From NCBI RefSeq assembly GCF_030419005.1, contig NZ_CP106951.1, forward strand, positions 62,001 through 126,000: a stretch of DNA of 64,000 bases, in the 5' to 3' direction. The notes under the pieces were generated by a model, which was given only the letters and a program-made list of their open reading frames with translations, ran no database searches and had not been told where the DNA came from. Each line of letters begins with the position of its first letter. Position 1 is the first letter of the stretch. The position numbers were made by a program, and so were the translations under genes. Source of the stretch: Eleftheria terrae. Its GTDB lineage: Bacteria; Pseudomonadota; Gammaproteobacteria; Burkholderiales; Burkholderiaceae_C. Positions 40,144 through 47,509 of the stretch are shown here, one piece after another.

Positions 40144-41031
40144 GTGAGGCTGACGCATGGCCAGGCAGCCTGGGCCATGGTGGGAGTCACGCTGCTGTGG
40201 AGCACCGCCGGCGTCGTGACCCGTCATCTCGAAGACGCACGCGCCTTCGAGATCACCTTCTGGCGCAGCTGCTTCAATGCCGCCTTCCTGCTGCTCGCCT
40301 TGCTGGCGCTGCGCGGGCGCGCCCTGTGGCGCGGCATGGCGGTGGGCGGCTGGCCGCTGTGGGTGTCCGGGCTCATGTGGGGGGTGATGTACACCTGCTT
40401 CATGGTGGCTCTGACGCTTACCACGGTGGCCAATGTGCTCATCACGATGGCGCTGTCGCCGCTGCTGACGGCGCTCATCGCCCGCTTCGTGCTGCACCAC
40501 CGGCTGCCGGCCCGCACCTGGGGCGCCATCCTGGTGGCTGGCCTGGGCATCGGCTGGATGTACGGGCAGCAGCTGTCGGGCGGCGATGCCCGGCACCTGC
40601 TGGGCACCCTGGTGGCGCTGGCGGTGCCGGTGGCCTCGGCCATCAACTGGAGCGTGATCCAGCGCAGCGGCCGCCAGGCCGGGGGGGCGGGGCAGGACAT
40701 GCTGCCTGCCGTGCTGATCGGCGCCGTGTTGTCCGCCGGCATCGCGCTGCCGCTGGCCTGGCCACTGCAGGCGTCGGCCCATGACCTCTCGCTGCTGGCG
40801 GGCCTGGGCGTGTTTCAGCTGGCGATTCCCTGCCTGCTGGCGGTGCAGCTGGCCCGGGTGCTGCCGGCGCCCGAGGTCGCCTTGCTGGCCTTGCTTGAAG
40901 TGGTGTTCGGCGTGGCGTGGGCCTGGCTGGGCGCCGGTGAGGCTCCGTCGCTGGCGGTGCTGGGTGGCGGCGCGTTGGTGCTGGCCGCGCTGGTGGCCAA
41001 TGAACTGCTGGGCCTGAGGCAGCGTCGCTGA
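40144..41031 (+). CDS. EamA/DMT-superfamily transporter
   Basis: A 295-aa integral membrane protein with ten predicted helices in two EamA repeats (about 10-140 and 155-290). The repeat starts WAMVGVTLLWSTAGVVTRHL, and the end of the first half has the usual TTVANVLITMALSPLLTALIA followed by a charged turn. DMT proteins export amino acids or other metabolites; the substrate cannot be read from sequence. A GTG start at 40144 lies 18 bases after typA. Confidence 0.85.
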   Translation: MRLTHGQAAWAMVGVTLLWSTAGVVTRHLEDARAFEITFWRSCFNAAFLLLALLALRGRALWRGMAVGGWPLWVSGLMWGVMYTCFMVALTLTTVANVLITMALSPLLTALIARFVLHHRLPARTWGAILVAGLGIGWMYGQQLSGGDARHLLGTLVALAVPVASAINWSVIQRSGRQAGGAGQDMLPAVLIGAVLSAGIALPLAWPLQASAHDLSLLAGLGVFQLAIPCLLAVQLARVLPAPEVALLALLEVVFGVAWAWLGAGEAPSLAVLGGGALVLAALVANELLGLRQRR

Positions 41032-41147
41032 AGCGCGGGGCGCCGGGCATGGCCGGGCCTGATGCCGGGCCGGCGCTGGCCGCCGCCGCGACAGCGGGCG
41101 CCGGCCGCTCACGCTAGCATGTCGGCACTCAAAACTCCGGAGACCTC

Positions 41148-42263
41148 ATGACTGCCACCCTGCAGCTCGACCACTCGGACGGCCTGGTGCTTGCCCACAA
41201 GGCGGGCGACATCGGCCTGATCACGCTCAATCGCCCGCAGGCGCTCAACGCGCTTTCGCTGGCGATGATCCGCGACCTGACCCAGGCCTTGCTGGCCTGG
41301 CGCGACGACGCCACCGTCAAGGCGGTGCTGGTGCGTGGTGCCACGCAGGAAGGCAAGGGCGTGGCCTTCTGCGCAGGCGGCGACATCCGCTTCTTCCATG
41401 GCGCGGCGCTGCAGGGCAATCCGCAGGTGGACGACTTCTTCACCGAGGAATACAGCCTCAACCACTTGATCCACGTCTATCCGAAGCCCTACATCGCCCT
41501 GATGGACGGCGTGGTGATGGGCGGGGGCATGGGCATCAGCCAGGGTGCCAAGCTGCGCATCGTCACCGAGCGGACCAAGATGGCCATGCCCGAGACCAAC
41601 ATCGGGCTGTTCCCGGATGTGGGCGGTGGCTGGTTCCTGTCGCGCTGCCCGGGCCGGGTGGGCGAGTACCTGGCCTTGACCGGCCAGGTGATCGGTGCCG
41701 GCGATGCGATCGGGTGGGGATTGGCCGATGGCTTTGTCGAGAGCGCCCAGTTGCCCGGCCTGGTCGAGGCGCTGGTGGACCAGCCCCACGAGAACGGCGA
41801 GCAGGTGCTGGCCACGCTGCGCGCGCGGCTGCAAGCGGCGCCGGCGCCGGTGCAGGCGGCGCATCGGGCTTCGATCGACCGCCATTTCGGCGCGACCGAT
41901 GTGCCGGCGATCGTTGCCTCGCTCGCCGCTGACTCCAGCGGCTGGGCGGCCGAGACCCTGGCAGTGCTGCGCAAGCGCTCGCCGTTGATGATGGGCGTCA
42001 CGCTGGAGCAGATCCGCCGAGCTCGCAGCATGAGTCTGGCCGACGATCTGCGCATGGAGCGCGACATGGTGCGCCACTGTTTCGCCCTGCGGCCCGGTGC
42101 GGCGAGCGAGACCGTGGAAGGCATCCGCGCGCTGGTGATCGACAAGGACCACAGCCCGCGCTGGAACCCGGCAACAGTGGAGGAGGTGAGTGCCGAGATG
42201 GTGCAGGCCTTCTTCCGCAGCCCGTGGCCGGCGCATGCGCATCCATTGCGCGGGCTGGCTTGA
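41148..42263 (+). CDS. Enoyl-CoA hydratase/isomerase family protein, 3-hydroxyisobutyryl-CoA hydrolase-like
   Basis: A 371-aa crotonase-fold protein of the longer class that includes 3-hydroxyisobutyryl-CoA hydrolase of valine breakdown. The oxyanion-hole motif is GKGVAFCAGGDIRFFHG; the catalytic Glu/Asp region reads MPETNIGLFPDVGGGWFLSRCPG, and the C-terminal DKDHSPRWNPATVEEV is characteristic of this subgroup. It is the expected length. No other valine-pathway genes are visible, so the substrate remains open. GGAGACCTC precedes the ATG. Confidence 0.85.
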   Translation: MTATLQLDHSDGLVLAHKAGDIGLITLNRPQALNALSLAMIRDLTQALLAWRDDATVKAVLVRGATQEGKGVAFCAGGDIRFFHGAALQGNPQVDDFFTEEYSLNHLIHVYPKPYIALMDGVVMGGGMGISQGAKLRIVTERTKMAMPETNIGLFPDVGGGWFLSRCPGRVGEYLALTGQVIGAGDAIGWGLADGFVESAQLPGLVEALVDQPHENGEQVLATLRARLQAAPAPVQAAHRASIDRHFGATDVPAIVASLAADSSGWAAETLAVLRKRSPLMMGVTLEQIRRARSMSLADDLRMERDMVRHCFALRPGAASETVEGIRALVIDKDHSPRWNPATVEEVSAEMVQAFFRSPWPAHAHPLRGLA

Positions 42264-42516
42264 GACACGGTGGCAAGGTTCCTGTGAGAGGGGGCCGCCT
42301 CGGCCCGTGGGCTTGCGCCTGGCGGGCGTGGTGCGCGCCGCCGCAGGCTGCCAGGCGGCGCCTGCCGTCGACCGGCGGCATGGCCTTCGCACAGGAGGTC
42401 GCGCGCGGGCACCAGGAGACGCCACACACGGCCCCCGTGACCGGGGCATAGGTCGTGTGATGGCAGCGCCGATGCCGCTGGCTGCACTGATGGGCTGCCC
42501 GGCGCCATGACGCTGG

Positions 42517-42537
42517 GCCCCCTACGGTCCAGGGGGC
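42517..42537 (-). terminator. Hairpin after the SMI1/KNR4 gene
   Basis: GCCCCCT (42517-42523) and AGGGGGC (42531-42537) pair around a 7-nt loop, 10 bases past the SMI1/KNR4-like stop codon. No T tract follows, so terminator activity is uncertain. Confidence 0.4.
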
Positions 42538-42547
42538 GCCGACCTGC

Positions 42548-43258
42548 CTAGCGCTCCCCCGCCTCCGGTTCGGTGAGGGGCACGTCGTTGCGCTTCAGCA
42601 AGTGCACCATTGCATCGGTGATCGCGGATGTCAGCAGCTCGTCGAGGCCCAAGGTCAGCGGCCTGCCCTCCAGCAACGGACCGAGCCGCTCGACGCTGCC
42701 GACATAGTCCTCCGTGTGGAAGTCATATCGGCCGAAGCCACCCTGCCGGTCGACCAGCAGATAGGTCGAGCGATGGTCATCGTCCGACCAGCGGCCGAAG
42801 CCGAAGTAGTTCGCATCAAGGTGGGCCACCTGTTGCGGCGAGAGTTCTTCGTCGGTGAAGTAGGGCCCGAAATTCCAGGCGATGGCCTTGCTCAGCGGAT
42901 GCAAGCAGTCTCCGTACTCCGAAGACCGGTTGAATTCAAGCACGCGTCGGTCGCCCCAGCGACCGAACCGCGTCGACACGTCATAGATCGCGAAGCGCTT
43001 GCGAAACACGCCCTTCAAGGCATCAGGCAGGGTCCAGCCGAGCTTGGCTTCCATCGCCAGCAAGTCCGGCTCCGACACCGGCTCCTGCCACTCGAACAAA
43101 CTGCCGTCGCGGTAGTACTCGTCGAACAGCACCTCATACGCTTCCCCGTCTTCGACGAATTCATGAAGGCTCAGGCAGAAGGCGGCGAACCGGTCCACCG
43201 CCTGCTGCCAGGTCTCGCCGGCAGGGCCTTGAAGATGTTGTAGGTATTCGTTGGGCAT
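42548..43258 (-). CDS. SMI1/KNR4 (SUKH) family protein
   Basis: A 236-aa protein with the SMI1/KNR4 fold in its middle part: VSEPDLLAMEAKLGWTLPDALKGVF is the typical start of that domain, followed by the strand-rich region GRWGDRRVLEFNRSSEYGD and HLDANYFGFGRWSDDDHRSTYL. SUKH proteins are often immunity proteins against nuclease or deaminase toxins carried by contact-dependent systems. No toxin gene is next to it here, and it lies alone between two non-coding gaps, so an orphan immunity role is only a suggestion. GAGG precedes the ATG at 43258. Confidence 0.7.
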   Translation of the reverse strand: MPNEYLQHLQGPAGETWQQAVDRFAAFCLSLHEFVEDGEAYEVLFDEYYRDGSLFEWQEPVSEPDLLAMEAKLGWTLPDALKGVFRKRFAIYDVSTRFGRWGDRRVLEFNRSSEYGDCLHPLSKAIAWNFGPYFTDEELSPQQVAHLDANYFGFGRWSDDDHRSTYLLVDRQGGFGRYDFHTEDYVGSVERLGPLLEGRPLTLGLDELLTSAITDAMVHLLKRNDVPLTEPEAGER

Positions 43259-43532
43259 GTGGTTCCTCGGGAGGCCGCGCCCCTGGTGCGCCGACGATGG
43301 GCCTCCCATCCGGGCCTGCTCATGGGGGTGGTGCGCGGGCCGGCGCATTGTGGCATGGGCCCCGCATTCAACCGCCGGCCGACCCGCCATGGCACGCTGG
43401 CCGCCGCCGGGGCAGCGTCGGTCGCCGTGCATGGGGGCACGTTTGCCATGACGGTCATGCGATCGCCGCCCGCCCGCTTGGCTGCCGCCTGCGCCAATGC
43501 CTGGCGGGCAGCGGAGACCTCTCACCCGCCGG

Positions 43533-44336
43533 TCAGTTTCGCTCGATCAGGACCGTGTAGCCGCGGCCCCCGTTGTTGTCCCAATAACCGTGTCCGTCGA
43601 CGGTGTAGTGGACGGCGACTTCAACCTGCTTGGCCTGGCCGATGTCGAGCCAGTAGTTCCATTCCTCCAAGCCCAGTTCGTTCGGGTTGGCCGCGTTGCT
43701 GCTGCCGCGGACGAAGTAGCTGTAGCTGAACCAGAAATACGGCGAGAAGGTGGCGGCCACGGTTTTTCTGCTGCGCCAGCCGTCGGTGGAATAGTGCACC
43801 GTGACCGCCTTGTCGACGCCCAGGTTGCGCACCGTCACCGAGCCACCGATGCGCTGGCTGGTGCCCACGCGGACGACCGGTTGGTAGCGGTTCAGGACCT
43901 GGATGCCGTCCTGCAGCCGCGAGCCGCTGTTGAGGTCCTGCCGGTAGGGATCTCCTTGCCGCTTGTCCCAGTAGGAGTTGCCGTCGACCTTGTATTCGAT
44001 GGCGTACTCGAGCGTGCGCTGCCGGCCCCAGTAGCCGGTGCGCCAGTGATCGGCCACCCAGATGTCCTGCCCGGGTTCGGCGGCGCTTGCGAACCGCAGC
44101 GGGATCTGGAACCACTGGCCGTCCGCTCCCTTGAGGTGGGCGATGACTTCCCTTTGCTGCCCCAGGTTGGCGGCCTTCACCTGGAAGCTGAAGTTCTGGT
44201 GGTAGATCTGCGCCTTCATGGTCTCGATGCTGTGAGCCCGCAGCAGCTGCACTTCGTCGGCAGCCGATGCGGCGGAGCCGAGAAGCAGGGCGAATGTGCA
44301 GAAGAAGAAGGCTTTGAATGGAAGGGGGTGCTTCAT
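43533..44336 (-). CDS. Secreted protein with two CBM21-like starch-binding domains
   Basis: A 267-aa exported protein (signal peptide residues 1-25, FKAFFFCTFALLLGSAASA). It seems to consist of two tandem carbohydrate-binding modules of CBM21 type: about residues 30-145 (FSFQVKAANLGQQREVIAHL, AIEYKVDGNSYWDKRQG) and about 160-267 (GGSVTVRNLGVDKAVTVHYS, VHYTVDGHGYWDNNGGRGY). The aromatic tail YWDNNGGRGY is the classic CBM21 ending. No catalytic domain is present. It could capture starch or glycogen granules, or attach to another enzyme; the maltodextrin cluster at 15.8-29.5 kb makes a role in starch use plausible. Confidence 0.75.
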   Translation of the reverse strand: MKHPLPFKAFFFCTFALLLGSAASAADEVQLLRAHSIETMKAQIYHQNFSFQVKAANLGQQREVIAHLKGADGQWFQIPLRFASAAEPGQDIWVADHWRTGYWGRQRTLEYAIEYKVDGNSYWDKRQGDPYRQDLNSGSRLQDGIQVLNRYQPVVRVGTSQRIGGSVTVRNLGVDKAVTVHYSTDGWRSRKTVAATFSPYFWFSYSYFVRGSSNAANPNELGLEEWNYWLDIGQAKQVEVAVHYTVDGHGYWDNNGGRGYTVLIERN

Positions 44337-44749
44337 ATGGAAGATGTCTGTTCAATACGGGGGAAGTGACTGCCGCGGCATCGTAGGGACCCCACATCCG
44401 GGCGCCAACCGTCTGAAAGCAGGGGAACGGCCTTCCTGCGGCCGCAGAGCGCGGCGAGGAGAGGACGGGCATCGCTGGACGTGGCGCCGGACCGGTGGGC
44501 ACAGGTGGGCAGGTGGTTCGCGGCAGTGCGTGGTGGCAGTCCTTGGCGGCATCTGTGCGGGATCTGACGCTCAGGGCGCGTCCTGCTGGCCAAAGGCGGG
44601 GAGGGCGCGGGGCGCCGGCTTCCCGCTTCGTACAATGGTGAACTGTCTCCGGGTGCACCGGCCCCGGTTTCCCGAAGTGCGACTCCGCGCCTGGAAGCGC
44701 TCAGAGTCGTTGTGCACGCCCCCGCTCTTGTCGTACCGTCACCCACCCT
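44337..44749. other. 413-bp region between the CBM21 gene and dusA; holds the dusA promoter
   Basis: No gene is supported here. A TACAAT box at 44631-44636, about 115 bases before the dusA start codon, is the best promoter element. The last ~20 bases before the CBM21 gene start are its Shine-Dalgarno region. Confidence 0.5.
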
Positions 44750-44878
44750 ATGTCCGGCGCCTTGTCCTTGCATCCCTCGAAGTCCAGCCCGTGGAGGCTC
44801 AGCGTCGCCCCGATGATGGATTGGACTTCGTGCCCAGCGTTTATGCGGTGTGGCGCTGCTGCTGTAGCAATCGCGTAG
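44750..44878 (+). pseudogene. dusA: dusA 5' fragment, interrupted by the prophage
   Basis: The ATG at 44750 opens a frame whose residues 15-26 read WRLSVAPMMDWT, the unmistakable start of tRNA-dihydrouridine synthase A (flavin-binding VAPMMDWTD motif). After the codon for Thr at 44825-44827 the frame continues only 16 more codons of unrelated sequence to a TAG at 44876-44878. The rest of dusA should lie beyond the far end of the prophage. The native promoter stays with this fragment. Confidence 0.9.
44804..44827 (+). other. Prophage left attachment site (attL) in dusA
   Basis: The dusA-derived sequence stops matching DusA after position 44827. The conserved segment GTCGCCCCGATGATGGATTG (start 44804) encodes VAPMMDW, and this part of dusA is a known integration target of a dusA-specific integrase family. 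The exact core cannot be set without attR, which lies outside the window. Confidence 0.75.
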
Positions 44879-45089
44879 CGTCCTCGCGCTGTTCGTCGAT
44901 GTGCTTTGCCAGGTCCGAGACGTGGGCCGCCCACTTCGTCCCCAGCTTGAACACAGGGATCGGGAAGGTCTTCGCATAGATCTTGTTCTCGGCGGTGCGC
45001 TCGGTGATGCCCAGCAGATCGGCTACCTGCTTGAGGCTCATCACAGGGTTGCCGTCGTTCGTCATCAGCAATGCCAGTTCGGTTTTCAT
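44841..45089 (-). CDS. Small helix-turn-helix protein at the prophage left end (excisionase- or PrtN-like)
   Basis: An 82-aa DNA-binding-type protein: VMSLKQVADLLGITERTAEN is a helix-turn-helix of the kind found in excisionases, and the C-terminal part PIPVFKLGTKWAAHVSDLAKHIDEQRE also resembles the pyocin activator PrtN family. Position next to attL favours an excisionase or directionality factor. The ATG at 45089 is used; a TTG 24 bases upstream is in frame. Its 3' end overlaps the dusA fragment frame. No integrase lies beside it. Confidence 0.65.
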   Translation of the reverse strand: MKTELALLMTNDGNPVMSLKQVADLLGITERTAENKIYAKTFPIPVFKLGTKWAAHVSDLAKHIDEQREDATRLLQQQRHTA

Positions 45090-45271
45090 AGCGGTACGTC
45101 TTCGTCGTCCCAAATGGTGTCGGTGCTCTCGCCGAAGTCGCCGCGATGGCGGTGCTGCGGCGGTTCTTCATCAGGTGGCGCATTCCCCTGGTCAGGTTGA
45201 CAGGGGTGGCCGGTCATGAATGTATGTTTGCGGCTGCTAACATGAGCGCCGCCAATAAACAGGGAGGTTTC

Positions 45272-45703
45272 ATGGCTGACTTTTCGAAGTTCTACGAGTA
45301 CTTCCGCGAGAACATGGCCGCGCTCGGGCTGCCGGCTCCGCAGGAGCTCTACGGCAATCTGACGCTGGCGCTTGGCAGCGTGACGGCTCTGGAGCTGTTC
45401 ATCGAGAAATACGGGACCAAGGTGACCGTGCGCGAGCTGCTGGGCGCTGGCCTGCGAGCGGAGAAGCTGGCGACCGTTGGAGCGATGCAGGCGGCCGGCT
45501 ACCTCGGCGCGGTGATCGGCAGCATTGCGGTGGCCACTGGCCGCTGCCTCGGCAACGGGGTCACAATCGGCGAGGTGTTGTTCTCCGCAACGAAGCACGG
45601 CATCAACAGCCCTTGGCTCGCGGCGCACTTGGCTCGGTACCCGGCCATTTACGACGCCCGGGTGCCGGCTCGGCAGCTCTACCGATACCAGGCGATGGCA
45701 TGA
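45272..45703 (+). CDS. Hypothetical protein with a Gly/Ala-rich membrane segment (prophage cargo)
   Basis: A 143-aa protein I do not recognise. Residues 1-60 look soluble (KFYEYFRENMAALGLPAPQE, VTALELFIEKYGTKVTVREL). Residues about 70-100 (TVGAMQAAGYLGAVIGSIAVATG) could be one or two membrane-spanning or membrane-inserting helices, and the C-terminus is again soluble (INSPWLAAHLARYPAIYD). AGGGAGG sits five bases before the ATG at 45272. It is transcribed against the flanking prophage genes and overlaps the next gene by four bases (ATGA), which suggests a two-gene cargo unit with its own promoter. Confidence 0.65.
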   Translation: MADFSKFYEYFRENMAALGLPAPQELYGNLTLALGSVTALELFIEKYGTKVTVRELLGAGLRAEKLATVGAMQAAGYLGAVIGSIAVATGRCLGNGVTIGEVLFSATKHGINSPWLAAHLARYPAIYDARVPARQLYRYQAMA

Positions 45704-45927
45704 AAGATTCACTGCTGCTCCTTGCAACGGGCCTGGCTGGCGCCGTGATGGCGTGGGCCTTCTTCCACTACCTGGGCGTGTACGCCGCGCTGGTGCTGCA
45801 GGTGGTCGTGTTTGCTGTCCTGATCATGGACAACCGAGACATGCGGCGGAAGCTGCGCGAGCACAACATCCCGCACCGGTGGGACGGCAAGACCCACCCG
45901 CCCAGGGAGCAGCAGGCCGGCCGATGA
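45700..45927 (+). CDS. Small two-helix membrane protein, prophage cargo
   Basis: A 75-aa protein with two predicted membrane helices (LLLLATGLAGAVMAWAFFHYL and ALVLQVVVFAVLIM) and a basic C-terminus (RDMRRKLREHNIPHRW). Its start codon overlaps the stop of the upstream gene (ATGA at 45700-45703), so both are translated together. A holin-like, superinfection-exclusion or anti-phage membrane effector role is possible but cannot be decided. Confidence 0.65.
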   Translation: MKDSLLLLATGLAGAVMAWAFFHYLGVYAALVLQVVVFAVLIMDNRDMRRKLREHNIPHRWDGKTHPPREQQAGR

Positions 45928-46013
45928 GCTGATGAGGTGCCAGGGGATTCGGTCGTCCTCCACCTCTCCGGCCGCCCAGGGCCGGGCGGACTCCCTGGCA
46001 CGTGCGCGCCGGC

Positions 46014-46967
46014 TCATGGTGTTCCCCTCATGGCGTGCTCGGTCCGCCGGATGGCGTTGCCGATGGCTTCGGTGATCTGGGGGAGGACGGCGTCGCCGTA
46101 GGCGGCAATGCAGCTGCGAGCCAGCCGGGGGGGTACCCCATAAGCCACTCGCAGATGCCCAGCAGGGCCGCCGTTGAACCTAATTCGTCGCGGGCCGGTC
46201 GCTCGTTCGAGGGCAGCGCAGTGCCGAGCAACTTCCTCGTCCGATGCGCTGCTTCCCCGCTGATCTTCGTGGGGGTCAAGAGCAGGTGCACCTGCTCGTT
46301 CAAGGGCCTGGAGTTGCGTGCCAGGGTCGCGTCGCTCGCCTTCCCAGAGCGCCAATCCCTCTTGGTCGGGGTGGCAAGCATGGCCCGCATCTGCGTGACC
46401 AAGTTCTGCTTGGGCTTCCCGTTCCCTCTGCGGACGCCGAGGCTTCCCTTCGTCCCGTCCGATTTGATCGGCGTGCACAGCAACGAACCAGACCCGTTGG
46501 CGGAGATGCGGTGCTCCGGCATGGACAGCACCCACCATGAGTGGCCAGCAGGCGTAGCCTTCCGCCGCCAGTGCATCGAGCACCCAGTCAGCGCCTCGAG
46601 TTCGGATACCAGGGACATTCTCAGCAGCGACCCAACGAGGACGGACCTCTCCGACGATTCGGACGAAGTCTCGGAAGAGGCCGGTGCGCTCGCCATCGAT
46701 GCCGCGGCCCTTGTGGTTGGCGGTGCTGGCGTCCTGGCACGGGGGGCTTCCGCAGATGACGTCGGGCAGATACCCAAGGTCTCCAAGAAGTCGAGCTGCT
46801 GTGACGGTTCGAACATCGTCGTACATCCTGACGCCCGGGTTGTTGTGGGCGAAAGCGCCGCGCCGCGCCGGGTCGATCTCGCAGGCGGCCACTGTGGTGA
46901 AGCCGGCCCGGTGCAGCCCGAGGGACCAACCCCCGGCCGCCCCGCAGAAGAGATCGAGCACCTTCAT
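46014..46967 (-). CDS. Prophage C5 DNA cytosine methyltransferase
   Basis: A 317-aa methyltransferase that moves the methyl group of AdoMet to C5 of cytosine. Motif I is VLDLFCGAAGGWSLGL, motif IV with the catalytic Cys is CGSPPCQD, motif VI is ENVPG, motif VIII is APHLRQRVWFVA, and motif X is AAYGDAVLPQITEAIG. The region between (about residues 165-265) should recognise the target sequence. A second long open frame fills most of this gene. It is the last gene of the leftward early operon; no restriction enzyme is near, so it probably protects phage DNA. Its start overlaps the previous stop by four bases. Confidence 0.88.
   Translation of the reverse strand: MKVLDLFCGAAGGWSLGLHRAGFTTVAACEIDPARRGAFAHNNPGVRMYDDVRTVTAARLLGDLGYLPDVICGSPPCQDASTANHKGRGIDGERTGLFRDFVRIVGEVRPRWVAAENVPGIRTRGADWVLDALAAEGYACWPLMVGAVHAGAPHLRQRVWFVAVHADQIGRDEGKPRRPQREREAQAELGHADAGHACHPDQEGLALWEGERRDPGTQLQALERAGAPALDPHEDQRGSSASDEEVARHCAALERATGPRRIRFNGGPAGHLRVAYGVPPRLARSCIAAYGDAVLPQITEAIGNAIRRTEHAMRGTP
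46028..46816 (-). CDS. Overlapping frame inside the methyltransferase gene, conserved-looking
   Basis: A 262-codon open frame lies wholly within the methyltransferase gene in another minus-strand frame, from an ATG at 46816. It is not random in appearance: it contains SMHWRRKATPAGHSWWVLSM, two LLCTP/LATP/LLLTP-type elements (ATPTKRDWRSGKASDATLAR) and ICEWLMGYPPGWLAA, a pattern I know from phage proteins encoded near or within cytosine methyltransferase genes. EWLMGYPPGW resembles the MGYP motif before the terminal GNSV motif in canonical C5 methyltransferases. Whether it is translated separately, joined by frameshift at a C7 run, or a non-coding shadow is not decided. Confidence 0.4.
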   Translation of the reverse strand: MFEPSQQLDFLETLGICPTSSAEAPRARTPAPPTTRAAASMASAPASSETSSESSERSVLVGSLLRMSLVSELEALTGCSMHWRRKATPAGHSWWVLSMPEHRISANGSGSLLCTPIKSDGTKGSLGVRRGNGKPKQNLVTQMRAMLATPTKRDWRSGKASDATLARNSRPLNEQVHLLLTPTKISGEAAHRTRKLLGTALPSNERPARDELGSTAALLGICEWLMGYPPGWLAAALPPTATPSSPRSPKPSATPSGGPSTP

Positions 46968-47509
46968 GTACGCTGCTCCTCTTCTTGGCCCTGCGCCTCC
47001 GGTGCGGCAGGTGCTGCGGCGCTGGCGCCGTGTGCCCGCTCGATGGCAGCCTTGAGGGCCTTCGGATCGGTGCCCTTGGCCGGCGTCACGATCACGTAGC
47101 CGCCTTCGATCCATGCGCCCTTGATTGGCGTCGGTTCGGCCGGCACTTGCGCCGCGGGAGTGTGGGGGCGGTCTGCTGGGCCAGGAGCGATAGACAGCAG
47201 GTAGCGCAGCCCGATCAGGACATCGTGGGCGCTCATTCGGTGATCCGCCACCGCCGCCTCCATGCTCTTGCACGTCTGCTTCCACTCCTTCTGCCACCGC
47301 TCCCACGTGGGAAGCCCAGGGGTCCCATAGAAGCGGGCAGCGGCCACCGGCTCCATCTGCTGCGGGCCGGCCGCGAGGGTGCGGATAGTAGAGGCGGCAG
47401 CCCTGGACCTGCGCCGCGTTTCTGTTGCCATTGCCCCGTGGAGCCTGTCGGCCCATAGGTCTAGCTCATCCGCCAGCCGCAGCGCCTCTTTGATTTGGTC
47501 TTGGTTCAC
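46964..47509 (-). CDS. Hypothetical prophage protein upstream of the methyltransferase
   Basis: A 181-aa soluble protein without a domain I recognise. The N-terminus is helical (EALRLADELDLWADRLHG), the middle part GLPTWERWQKEWKQTCKSME is rich in Trp, and the C-terminus is Ala/Glu-rich (ASAAAPAAPEAQGQEEEQR). The GTG at 47509 has AAGGAG five bases upstream, and both ends overlap neighbouring genes by four bases, so it is part of the coupled early operon. Confidence 0.7.
   Translation of the reverse strand: MNQDQIKEALRLADELDLWADRLHGAMATETRRRSRAAASTIRTLAAGPQQMEPVAAARFYGTPGLPTWERWQKEWKQTCKSMEAAVADHRMSAHDVLIGLRYLLSIAPGPADRPHTPAAQVPAEPTPIKGAWIEGGYVIVTPAKGTDPKALKAAIERAHGASAAAPAAPEAQGQEEEQRT

Noticed and set aside
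45197..45228. TTGACA followed by TATGTT as a promoter for the two-gene cargo unit
   Set aside because: The spacer is 20 bases, too long for a normal promoter; TGTATG at 18 bases is weak. The cargo probably has a promoter here, but I cannot fix it.
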